Shown here: one piece after another, positions 1 through 11,289 of the stretch
How the letters are laid out: every line of letters starts with the position of its first letter
Position numbering within the stretch: the first letter of the stretch is position 1
Assembly: GCF_009389715.1 (NCBI RefSeq)
Contig: NC_052399.1
Span: 19,223,646-19,287,645, forward strand
Source of the DNA: Phoenix dactylifera
Taxonomy: Eukaryota; Streptophyta; Magnoliopsida; Arecales; Arecaceae
DNA length: 64,000 bases
Direction: 5' to 3'
The notes under the pieces: model-generated
The model's database searches: none
What the model was told of the DNA's origin: nothing
The model's input: only the letters and a program-made list of their open reading frames with translations
Translations under genes and position numbers: made by a program

Positions 1-1862
1 GCACGCACGGAGCACCCACCCATTCTGGATAAAACTATATTCTTTCCCGCATGGCTGGCTAAAAGTAAAAGAACATCCCCAGAAATACCTTTGACCTGTT
101 TTAAGTGTGTATTCGTTATCGACCTGCATGTATGTTTCTTTTTTTTAAAGAAAAAAAACGTGTTCATGTTTCAATTACTATAGTGTATGTAAACGTTTGC
201 ACTTATTTAACAATATGGGTAATAATGGTTCAATAAATTTTAAATTAATTATTTTTTTTAAAAAAAGAGTTTTGTGTGCAAAAAGCGGCTTTATCACATT
301 AAAAAGTTGCATTGCTGAAAAAAAATCCTGTGCTGAGCTTAAAACAAAAAAAAGTGAAAGGAAGTTGTGGGAGTGCAAAGCACTCCGAATCGTTTTTTTT
401 TTTTTTTTTGGTTAAGCGAGAAAAAATATGGCTGAAAAAAACTGGGGTTAAAGATGGCACGATTCCAACTTTCCCAGTTTGATCAGGGGCAGCCTGTTCT
501 TCCCCAACGGGTCAAATATAAAATAGAATTTTCATTTGTGGGTAAAACAGCGAAAAAAGCACAGGACATTTCCATTGATGAATGAAATAAGGGATAAGGC
601 CTAACCCAGAAAAAAGAAGGATGGAAGCCTGAGATGGAATGCCTCAGATCTAAATAGTCTGATGATCATATTAATTTCTGGAAGCAACCACATGCATTCA
701 AACAAACAAATCTAATAAAATCAAGAGTTTGTGCATCTTTTAACCTTTTAGCTCCTAGACTAATCTAAAACCACAACTTGCATTTTAAGTCTAAACATAT
801 CCTGGAATGTGAACATGCCGTCAGATCTACTCTAATCCGCAAGACCCCATCTATATATATTAAACGAAAATGCCAAAATGCGACGTCGTGTCGAGAGCTC
901 CAATCCATCGATTGGACGCTGGCAAGTCAAGGAAATCAATACACTTTTGTATAGGATGCTGCTAGTAATTGGTGCAAGCCCAAGTTGGCACAATTCTTCC
1001 TCGTGTTATAACATGTTATGGGTTTAAATTCCGCATAGGTTTATATTGCATGGGGACCAAAAAGGAAGATTAGGGTGGCGATATTCATAGTGATTGCCTG
1101 TAAGGACTGACATGATAGTTTGGAAAGAAGTTCAATAATCCTCAACGAATTGGATATATATAAGCAGTTTGGAAGGAGCCTCTGAGCTCTGCTTTGCATC
1201 TTGTGGCGCCTATTAGTAAATTCCAGATAAAACCTGCAACCTAAACTAGTTTTCACAAAGGACTTTGTTGGGGAAAGAGTTCGTGACATCAAAGCTTTCA
1301 AATCTTACATGTTAATAACAAAATGTTAAATTGTAGAGGAGGTTTTTGATAAATAGTGTAATATCAAAATGAATGGAGATGAGGTGGCCTTATAACTTAC
1401 AATTTTTTCTTAGACATATATGTTTCTATAGAAAAATTGCCCAACATGTCAAGTGACTCAATAATCTCGTTAGATACCATCATCATCTGTCAGCAATAGA
1501 ATTGTCCCCTTTTATAAAGTCCCATTGGAACGTGCCAAACCACCATGTCCACTAATTGTTTGATGCAGCATAGAGATGCTTCTTCACACGTCACTCAGCA
1601 TGGTGCACGATCAAAAAAATCATGACGAGTATGACGCAATTGTCTTCCACTTCCATGCCTATATCTCGGACATGTTTGTATGGGGACTGAAGTGCATTCA
1701 CGGCAAATATTGATCATGATCACCTATGCTTTCTTGTATTAAATCAAGCTTGATATTGATGACTCCCAGACAACAAGTAATGCAAGAAAATGGTACCTTA
1801 TACTAGAAGGAAATTATGAATCATCTTATGCATTACATGATCTTTTTTTTTTCTTGTTAAAA
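1..1862. other. Intergenic, no gene recognised
   Basis: This is AT-rich sequence with long poly-A and poly-T runs, for example near 395-410. The short open frames are low in complexity and show no family motif or consistent splice signals. I see no RNA gene here. Confidence 0.6.
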
Positions 1863-1867
1863 ATTTT

Positions 1868-2304
1868 TATGAGAACCAGTGCGGATGTATGTTTAGTCCC
1901 ACATCGGTTATTCGCTGGATAGATCTTGGGTACTTATACAGAATCAGAAAATTCAAATAATACTTTTCATCTAGCCATTTTAGGTAAGGTCTGAATTGTT
2001 ACAAATGATATCAGAGTGAACTCGACCCATAACCTATGTAGACTAGGGGACACTGCAGCACAGATCTATTGGGGTTGACCACGAGCCGATCGTGGTGTTT
2101 GTGATTAGATTTGAATGGATTTGAATCCGTAGTCTAACGAGGATATCAGGGCTTGAACGAAGAAAATATATGAGGACCATGCGGACGTGTGTTTAGTCAT
2201 ATAACTGTTATTCGCTGGGTAGATCTTGGATACTTATATAGGATCAAGAAACTCAAATAATATTTTTCGACTAGCTATTTTGTGTGAGGTCCTAAGTTAT
2301 TATA
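1868..2304 (+). mobile_element. TRIM-type miniature LTR retroelement, complete
   Basis: Two 136-bp LTRs (1868-2003 and 2169-2304) flank a 165-bp internal region with no coding capacity. The LTRs share the order GCGGA, GTTTAGTC, GTTATTCGCTGG, AGATCTTGG, ACTTATA and CTAGC. Just inside the left LTR, TGATATCAGAGT at 2006-2017 resembles the initiator-tRNA-Met primer binding site (usually TGGTATCAGAGC). The direct repeat ATTTT lies on both sides (1863-1867 and 2305-2309). The LTR limits are confirmed by a solo LTR of the same family at 15.3 kb. The ends are TATGAG at the left and TTACA or TTATA at the right, not the usual TG...CA. It must rely on enzymes supplied by other elements. Confidence 0.85.
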
Positions 2305-2309
2305 ATTTT

Positions 2310-2794
2310 TGCAATACATGACCTGATTACACACATGACACAAAGTTAGGCGTTGAAGCTGTCTGGTAACGATAAAACAAACAAATTTAATCGGTTTCCC
2401 ACCGGGCATGAACAGTGCTTGGTACCCCTTTTATTTTTTTATTTTTTTTTCTGGCTTCGTTTCTTGGAGAGAGAGAGCGGCAGACCCCAGGGAAATGGCC
2501 TGATCTACTCCATGCATGCTAAAGAGAAAAATATCATATATGGAGTACAACAATATTGGCGACAATAAGAACTACAAGTAAATAAATCAACGGCACTTAT
2601 GCAGTCTTATTATGGCGAATACAATTGTACTTGGTGAAGGAAGGGGGAAAAAAAAAATAATTGAGCCAAGGTGCTTGGCTTCAAAATTTATAAAATAAGT
2701 ACAAAAAACAAAGAACATCAGATACTCTTTTCCTAGAGGCATTTTTTTCAAAAAATATTTTTGCTTCAGCTGACTAATTGATACAGAACATGTT
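2310..2794. other. Sequence downstream of GDSL gene 1
   Basis: This probably includes the 3' untranslated region of the esterase gene, which ends at 2795 on the minus strand. It contains poly-T and poly-A tracts and no recognisable gene. Confidence 0.45.
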
Positions 2795-5700
2795 TTATTT
2801 TTTTGTTAAGATGCGTGCAGAAGATTTGGGAGAGCGGAGGCTCATAAGTGGTGGGTGAGCATAGGGGCCTTCCAGTAAACCTTTGGCAATGAAACGGTGA
2901 GCAGCTTCGGTATAGTGAACTCCATCCCAACTTGCATATGTTTCGGGATCATGGCACACGGTTGCATTCGATGTGCCGCACCTGGCTTCCATATTGACGT
3001 TATACTTACTACGATCCCCGCAACAAGCTTTCATAGCCCCGTGGGTAAATCCTGCACGAATCAATAAGTTAGGATAGTCTCTTGCACGCCACAAACAATT
3101 TGTTGTTAGACTAAAAGATTAAAAGTGCAAATAAGACTGCATATCAAGAAGATGTCCTTTTTTAGGGTCAAGAGCTTATGGATTTTTCATTTGACAAATT
3201 ATTTATTTTTTTAAAAAAAGAAAGAAAGGTAGGGGGAAAAAAAGGAGTTACCTTTCCTTAGTTTCCTTCTTTCCTTGTTAAAAATGGGTCATCTGGTTTA
3301 ATATCTTCTAACCTACTTGCACCATGGAATGCATGAGTTCTTAAAGTTCGCACTTTATCGAACCAAATTAAAAGAATTTCTTGGAAATATGTCCTGCTTG
3401 TAAGCTTGCAAGAGATCTTTTCCTATATCTTAGGGTTATAAATAGGATAGGTGGACTTGTGACCTTGCACAACCCTTTTAGGGGTCAATAATTAGACCTG
3501 ATATAAGAACTGGGTCAATTGATCCAACCCAACCTATCCAAGACCATGTATTATCCAAGTCCAATTTGGGTCAACAAAAATTAGCTCAACTTTTCTAAAT
3601 CTAGTTTAGCCTGATCCGAAAACCGGAATCATATAAAACCCACATTTTCCTTCATCATAAATATCTTTCCAATTCATTAAACGAACACTTATTTAAACTA
3701 TTTTCTCTCTATTCATCTCAACAATTCCATCTCCTCTCTCCTACTTTCACTTAATTATACTTAAAAAAATCATTATATATTTTGATGGATTTTCCTATAA
3801 TGTTCTGGAGTATATCAACATATATTCTAAAAATTGTAGTTTATAAATTTATAGCTAAAGAATGATAAATCTCTTGGATAAAATAAAAAAATAAATATTT
3901 TTAAAAATTATTTCTAATTTTATTTTTTAATTTATACTTTAATTATCACTTATTATATTTTTAGTTATAAAAAAAAGCTAAATATTTGATCCAAAGATCC
4001 AACCTAACTCGGTAGCAACTCGGATTTAAATATTTCAGGTTGGGTCAAGTTCATACTTGACCCTAACTCAACCCAACCCGGTGAGCTGATAGATTAGATT
4101 AATTCAAAATCAAGATCTAAACATGAAACCAGATTTTGTAGGGATCAAGCATGTGCCAATCCGACTTGAGCTGCGAGCAACCCCACTTTATTTAGTCTTC
4201 ATTGATATCCGCTAAACCACTTAAAAAATATTGACATCTATTTCAGAATTCAACAAAATTATTGAAGAAAATGATTGATACCGATCGATCACTTGAAAAT
4301 AAAAAAATGCGTCACATAGCAAGAAAGTTTTGCAATAATTTATGAGTATTGATGTGATGCATGAGGATGTGGAATGAATTGGTACCATCCACGAGGATGT
4401 CTTCACAAAAGGACACTTCAATGACACGTCAGAAACAGGGTTTATATCTCATTGTTTGATGACTCAATGCATTTTCCTTATAAAACATGATTTTCTCCAG
4501 TCATCCATCATGTTTTTTATGGTAAGTTAAACGCTCATCTAATTGTTAATGAAATGATAGACAAGTTTTTTTTAAAAATGATAGAAAGATGAACGTTTAA
4601 CCAGAAAGGTAGTCATCTCCAAATCCCAAGTAACCAGCCAAGCAAAATTACTAGCAAAAATCAAAACAAAAATCCAGACCCCTAAAACTTACCAAAATTT
4701 TTAGGAGCGAGATTAAATCGAATTGCAGCGCCATAGTAATCCGCATAGACAATCCTCGTCTGTGGGTAGTTCTTCCGGAGCTTCTCCAATTCCATGATGA
4801 GCTTTTCATTATGGTACCATGCCAAACTATTAAATTTCTTGAGGCATCCGCTCCGGTGGCCGTAGTCCTCCTTGTGACCGGTCCCATACAGCTTCAAGTA
4901 CAACGGGAAGCATCCTATGGGGAAAACCCCCGGCACCACCAGATCCACCGCCCCGTTGTTGATCAACCTCTGCATAGTTTTAAGTTTGATGAACAAAACA
5001 ACGACCATCAATCCATTGCTAAAATTACATCTATATGGACTAATTCAGCCATAGTCTACGTTTCACCCTCACCTCGACACCACTCACGATGCCTCCGACG
5101 ATTATGTGCACATTGGCTCTCACTTCTTCGATGTCCCTGCCGGCGAAGAAGAAGGCGTTGTAATCGTTCCCTCCGAACTCCCCGACGATAAAGAGACATC
5201 TGCTGAAGTAGTCCTTGCATTCTGCATCCATTTTAGATGTAATTTTGTCGAATCTAAGGATCGAGAAGAACTCAAAGTCGCAATTGGTAGCAGAGAGGTT
5301 TTACGGATGGCAACCTTCCGGTGAGCTGCAGAGAGAAGGCTTCATATCCTCGAACCAATCGACCTGGTCGCTCAGGGAACCGTTGACCCATACAGTGCTG
5401 TCGAGGCCCCTCTCGTGGAAGTAGCCGAAGCTCATGGCCGTGCCTCCGGTGATGGCAAAATTGGCTCCTTGATGGAAGTCGGTGTCGTGAGCTTTAGATG
5501 GTGGAAGCAATGGGAGCCCAAAGGCCTCGGCTACATGATTAGAACACAAAACAATTAGCAATTGGTTTCATGGCAACAATTCGAGCTTAAAAAGAATAAT
5601 ACTATTGGGGGGGGGGGGGGTGTTGGGGTTAGAGTGGAAGCATATACTGATGAAATCTAACACTAGGCGTCCGTCGGAGCAGCGGCCGGTGGGGCGGCGG

Positions 5701-5882
5701 AAGAAGGTCATGCCATAAGGGGGATGGGTGGTGGAGAGGAGGGGATTGGGCCCGTTGACGAGGTGGTTACCGGTGTCGGCCAGCGAGTCGCCAAAGCTAA
5801 AGATAGCGGTGTAAGGTTCGGAGACAGAGAAGGAAAGAAGGAGACAGGAGAAGAGGAGGAAGAGGAGGACTGAGAGCTTCAT
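2795..5882 (-). CDS. GDSL esterase/lipase (gene 1 of a related pair)
   Basis: Five exons join in frame to 377 codons plus stop... more exactly 378 codons including the stop: 5648-5882, 5315-5530, 5073-5221, 4693-4969 and 2795-3051, all with GT-AG borders. The ATG at 5882 opens a hydrophobic signal peptide of about 21 residues, so the product is probably secreted or vacuolar. GDSL block I (FSFGDSLADTGN) holds the nucleophile Ser33. Then come GANFAITGGT, the block III motif GGNDY, and the C-terminal DGVHYTEAAHR with catalytic Asp335 and His338. The family hydrolyses acyl esters; sequence style is close to the plant acetylajmalan-esterase/At1g28590 group, but the substrate cannot be told. Length is normal for the family. 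Exons 2 and 3 are exactly as long (216 and 149 bp) as in the gene at 16-18.5 kb. The C-terminus runs about 14 residues beyond that paralogue. Confidence 0.9.
3052..4692. other. Enlarged intron 4 of GDSL gene 1
   Basis: This 1.64-kb intron is slightly longer than intron 4 of the paralogue (17309-16280, about 1.0 kb). At 3490-4170 it holds an AT-rich block whose two ends carry GGGTCAA and GGTTGGGTC motifs in opposite orientations, possibly an old inserted element. I could not define termini or a target duplication. Confidence 0.4.
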
Positions 5883-5944
5883 GGCGAGAGAGGAGGAAAG
5901 GCGAGGCAATAGTTGAGAAAGTTGTGCCAGACTGGGGGAGTAAC

Positions 5945-5951
5945 TTTATAG
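5945..5951 (-). promoter_or_regulatory. TATA box of GDSL gene 1
   Basis: CTATAAA on the minus strand lies about 65 bp upstream of the start codon. The paralogue has the same motif at nearly the same distance. Confidence 0.55.
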
Positions 5952-8900
5952 TGATCCACTGGTTTTGCTCCATGTGTATTTTTTTAATCCCACTAGCTTT
6001 AGTTTGCCTCTTAATTAATCCCACGTTTCCACCATGCCTTGGTTCAGAAACTCCAGTAGGTGACGACGAGGACGTCGAGCCGTTGTCTTGGTGAGCCTTG
6101 AGCATTACGGCTCTCAGAATCACATGCTCTACAGCTAAACTGGCGGAAGTATTAGACTGGATCCCCGCCAATTATGACTTTTTTTTTATCTATTTTGCGA
6201 GAGGAAACGATGGTTGACTGATCAACCTTCAATTTCTTGAAAAATAAAAGACAGTTTAAACTTTAATCATTAGTGTATATGTGATTAACGAATATAAGAG
6301 TAAACATATGAGAGGAAGCGGAATAAAAGGAGAGCTGAAGCTCTCTCTCATGGGAAACGTGCTGGTTGGCCATGAACTTTCGTGGGCAAGTTGGCCTTGG
6401 ATCTGGAAACGAATGGGTCGGTACACTCGCTTGCATGGGCCCGGCATGAAATATCTTTCAAGCATTGGATTGGAAGTCTAAGCCCGAAATAATTAACCAG
6501 TCGTGATCTATGCCTGAACCCGAACCCGAACCCGAACCCGGTCTCAAATCCAAGTAAACCCAACTCGATTCAATCATGAATGATCTTGCCCCGAATTAAA
6601 CATGAGTTGGCTCGAACCAAATCAAATCAAAAGATCCAAAGAGGTCAGTGAAGGAAAGTAGGTGAGCGAGAGAGGGAAGAAGGAGAAGGAGGCAGTGGAG
6701 GGGGCAGGGGGAAGGGAGGGTAGAGGTGGAGTACAAAGATGGGAGTGGGAGAAGGAGAGGCCAGGACACGGAGGATAGCCTCAAAGGGGTTGGGAAACTT
6801 GGAGGGATCACGGGCCACGAGTAGGTGTGGGGCCCCAGCTTTTGGCAAGACGTAGAGTTTGGGCTTGAAAGCCGGGCCAAGGCTCGCCCAACCATGGCCT
6901 AAACTCAAAAGTTTTGGGGCCTAGCTGGAACCCAAGCACAACAGTCTTTGGGTTGGCCTAGGCCTCGTTTTAGTCCTACTTGGCAAAGCCAATAGGCTTC
7001 CGAATTACAACAGGAAAACCATTCCCTCTCAGAGAAAACACAATAAGAAGTTTTGATTGAACTTGAAGCAAAGAGAAGGGCAGTGCAGCAATTAAGAGGC
7101 AGGCCATTCGGCCCTATTAGTAATAAATCATGCATCCAAGCTTTAGATATTGGGTTTTTGGAGTCCATTGCTGATAGCTTGTCCTCCCTCAAAAATTAGT
7201 TTTAATAGTAAAAAAAGATGCTCTTCTTCGGATTCAATAGTTTGAAGAATTTTCTTTGCGACAAAAACAACTTTATTTCATTGTTCCCTAACAAACAATA
7301 TAAATATTTTATCCGCAATGGCCCCACTTTAAATTTTATAAGATCATTATGCATATGCCCTTTGTTTTGGGCACAATATTTTAGCCGGCGCACACATGAT
7401 GATAATGGATGCATAACTAATATGATTCATGCATGCTTGAGAATATTTTTGTAAATTATTCGGAGAATAGGGTATTATGGTCCAATTAAATTTAATATAA
7501 ATTATCATTTGTAAAATAATAAACAAATATGATCATTTCCTATGAAGTTGATAATTGATTAATGTTTTTGAAACAAAAATTCTCTTTCTTCTCTTTCATT
7601 CATATTCCCAAAGAGCTAGGTTTGAAGCTCAAAGATTCTGTTTCTAGTCAAATCAAAATTTTGGTTCTCTAGCTTCTAAATTATATAATGATTTTCTACT
7701 AGGATGGATTGTTTAACATACTCTGATGGCGAGGTTTAAGCGGGGTAACTTAGATTACAATTTGCAACTGACTTGTTTGGTAAGCATATCACCAGCAGTT
7801 ATCAAGTAAAACTCTTATAACTTTTTTTTTTTTAGTAGATCTGATGGATCTCACCAGCTGATATCAAGTAAAAATCTAACTTTTTTGTTATGATAGATTG
7901 GATGGCTCATACCGTTGTTATATGAGTATATCCAAAAATAAAAAATAAAAAATAATGTAACTATTTCAGAGAGTACCACCACACTGTTGAGCCACGTCAC
8001 GATAGCAGAGTTGACTTTTAAACATTAATTTTACAGCCCATGAGCTATTCTGCAGCGGCTTTGTTCCAAAAGCTGCGGCGAAGCCACGGAAATGCGATTC
8101 CGGTCCAAGTATGGCAAATTAAAGGTCAACGAGGCTAAGACTTATTATGTTCACAAGGTTATCCATTTGGTTTTATTAAGCTTTCTAGAGTTTCTCGGGG
8201 ATATTTTTGCAGACAAATTTCTCCAATTACAAAGAATTATCTAGTTTTGTAGGATCCATTTTCCATTCATAGCTAAACCAAGGTTTTTGAATGATAGCTA
8301 GACTAAGGTTTTCAAATCTCCATATATTAGTTATCCCTATGAATCACTGACATCAAGATAAAGAGATACCTTGGTTTATCTAAGCTATATAGTAAGAGGA
8401 AAAAAATTAGAGAGAATCGAGATTTTTTAAGATCTTCATAATTTTTTCATTTGGAAATATTTAGAGAACCACACATTATGATCACTATACAAGATAAAAA
8501 TATTGATTAGAAGCCATGTCAATCATTACCATCCCATGTTTGACATTATCTTTTCTTAAAATTAGATCAGACTTGTTTTACTTTTTTGAGCATTAGATCT
8601 CCTTCCCATCCATGTATTCCACATTAATCAGACATTACGATAGCCTTAGTGTCCTATTGTTTTTAATCAAGATATTGAAATCTCAACCAATATTTTTAAG
8701 TATTGATTTCAAGTTTTATTAATCATAAAATCTATTTAAAAATAAAAAAGGTTCAAAATATTAATATATCTTATCAAGGGATGCCTGATATTGATGTACA
8801 TGGAGATCTCAGCCAAAATGAAAACCTTGAACGAGGCCTCATTTTTATATCAATTTGTTAGTTTTCTATGCTTATATACATCGGTAAAAAATCAAATATA

Positions 8901-9279
8901 AAAAGACTAAGAGAATCAAGAATTAGGCATAAAATTTTCAGCTAGTATAAAATGAATAAAAAACTACACTCTCGGGAATAAATCGTAACTTTTCCTTGTC
9001 GATACTTGTCTCTTTCTAGGACAATCTTTCACCTCCATCACGTATTCTTAAATGAGTTGGCGAAGCAACATTTTATTTGCATTTCTTATTTTAGCATCAA
9101 AACAAGAACTCCGGTACGTGAAGTCTGTGGCTTCTATTTGAAGCTCTTCAGCATAGTGGTAACTTAATATAAGAAACTTTAGATGCGACCATAACTATTA
9201 ACAAGGTAGGGTGATTATATGAGAAGTGGAATAATATATCTAAAAAGTGTGTATTGCCTAAATGGTTGCATCTCTTTGC

Positions 9280-9280
<1 letters not shown>
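5952..9280. other. Intergenic region upstream of GDSL gene 1
   Basis: No gene is recognised. The region contains a short hexamer run of GAACCC at 6516-6540, a purine-rich stretch at 6650-6740, and imperfect repeated motifs (ATCAAGTAAAA, GATCTGATGG) around 7790-7915. The open frames at 6.6-7.2 kb overlap on one strand and match no family I know. Confidence 0.5.
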
Positions 9281-9310
<30 letters not shown>

Positions 9311-11289
9311 AAACGGGTGCTTCATACAGACCGTGTATGAATACGCCCAATAAGATCAAAATACAATATCTCACGGAGTGCCAAAGGCAGCTCCCCCTCC
9401 CCTGACCAAAGGGCGTAACCCGAATGGTGGGCCGCATAGGCGGCTACCCAATCAGCCGCCCCATTGGCCTTCCGAAATACATGCATGGCCTGGGTGGCCC
9501 CCCCATCTCTCATCATCCTGACTATGTCGCGGATCAAGGGGTGGTCTGAGCTCTCACCCCTCAACCCCTGCTGAATCCATCCAATAAAGGTAGCTGAGTC
9601 GCCCTCCAGAATAATCGGGCTGGTCCGCATCATCGCCCGTGCATGTCGAATCCCCGCCCAGGCAGCGTGCAGCTCAGCTCCCGGGACTGATGTAGCGAAC
9701 AAGCGGCAGCCGCCTGCAGCCACAACTCTGGACTGCGGGTCCCGTATGACAAAACCTGCACCACCTCTCGAGCCGCCATCCAACACAGACCCATCAAAGT
9801 TGACCTTGAGGAAGCACGGGGGTGGGGGCTCCCAGGTGAAAAACACCGTCTGAGGAGCTGCCGGAGCAAGGGGGGAACCCCAGGTGTCCCGAGCTGTCAA
9901 AGGTCTAACTGTGGAAGGGATATGGCTGATCTCCGTGGCCTGTGCTCGAGCAAACTCTGCTACAAACCTCGGTGACACCCTACGCTGGCCGAGAGTACGA
10001 GCATTCCTTGCCAGCCAGATCTGAAGGGCCGTGCAAGTCGCTCTGATACCCTCCTCATGAGTCTGCGGACTCGCTAGCCACTGCCGCATCATACTAAGGA
10101 ACTGAATCCGCGCACATCGGGCCCCCTGCGGGATCCCTGTACACTGCCATGTCGACATCGCCCAAGTACACTGAAAGAGCACATGGTCCACTGTCTCCTC
10201 AGCTCCGCACGTCCCGCACTCCGCAGGGATCCCCCAGCCACGCCTGCTCAACACTGCTCTCGTCGGAAGGCGGTCCCAGAACACCTTCCACAAAAAGAGA
10301 GCTGCCCTCGGGTGGAGGCCGGACCTCCAGATCCAAGCGCAATCTGACCCCGGCTCGTGCTCTGGCTGAATGGCACGGGATAGGTCTCCCAGTCTAACAC
10401 CGGCCCGGCTCGAAGTGCCCCATACCCTGACATCCGGCCCCCCACAACCTGGAAGCGGGAGAGACCGAATCCTCACAGCCAGATGTACTCCGAAGAGCAG
10501 CCGTAACCTGGCCTCATCCCACTCTGCCCCTCCTGGTGCTAGGAGATCGCACACCCGTAGCCCCTCCACTGCCTCTGCATCTACCATGGTCGGCCAGCGA
10601 CTCAGGGGAAGGGTGTCCACCCACGAATCACTGGTCACATCAATACTCTGGCCATCGCCGATCAACCACCTGGTGTGTGCTGCAACTGATGGCAAATACC
10701 TCCCGATCTCGCGCCACATGAAGGAGACTCGTCGACCGGTCCGTGCTACTGATGAGGCCCCCCGACCATATCTGGCTGCCATCACCTGACTCCAGAAACT
10801 GTGTGGCGCTAACACAAACTGGGCCGCGTGCCGGGCAATGAGTGCCTCACGCCTCTGAACGAGGGACTGCACCCCTAGACCACCCTCGCTAGTAGGAAGG
10901 CAGACCTGCTCCCACGCTACCAAATGCACTCCATGGCCTCCACTATATGACCCCCACAGAAAGCTCCGAAGAAGGCGTTCGATCCTCAACAGAATCGTCT
11001 TCGGAACTACTGTGTTGGCCATAAGGTACACCGGAATAGATCCCAGCACTGCTCTGACCAATGTCACTCTCCCCATCATGGATAGGGAAGATGCCCTCCA
11101 TCCCTCCAGCCTGCTCTGGACCCGCTGCACCAAGCCCAAGCACTCGGCCACCCGTAGCCTCCGACCCGTGATAGGGACGCCAAGGTAGGTCAGCGTCCCC
11201 TCCTGCTCCGGTACCTGCAGTATCCCTCTGATCTCCTGTCTGACGCCGCTCTCTGTGCTGGGGCTGAAAGCTTTAGCCGAAGGTTTTTG
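9281..11289 (-). mobile_element. LINE (L1-type), 5'-truncated, with intact C-terminal ORF2
   Basis: A poly-A tail, seen as about 26 T on the plus strand at 9281-9306, immediately follows an open frame ending at 9322. The ATG-initiated frame starts at 11151 (609 aa), but the reading stays open upstream to about 11285 with FSPSTESG and LTYLGVP, the end of a reverse-transcriptase domain. The catalytic core further upstream is missing, so the copy is 5'-truncated. Next come the RT thumb region (GWRASSLSMMGRVTLVRAVL), a zf-RVT domain (LFLWKVFWDRLPTR, then CGTCGAEETVDHVLFQC) and a plant RNase H domain (VNFDGS, GAELHAAWAG, EGDS, ANGAADWVA). The frame has no stop over 600 codons and is GC-rich against AT-rich flanks, which suggests recent insertion. 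I did not find a convincing target duplication. Confidence 0.88.

Noticed and set aside
6516..6540. GAACCC repeat as possible interstitial telomere
   Set aside because: The unit differs from the plant telomere repeat CCCTAAA, and only four copies are present.
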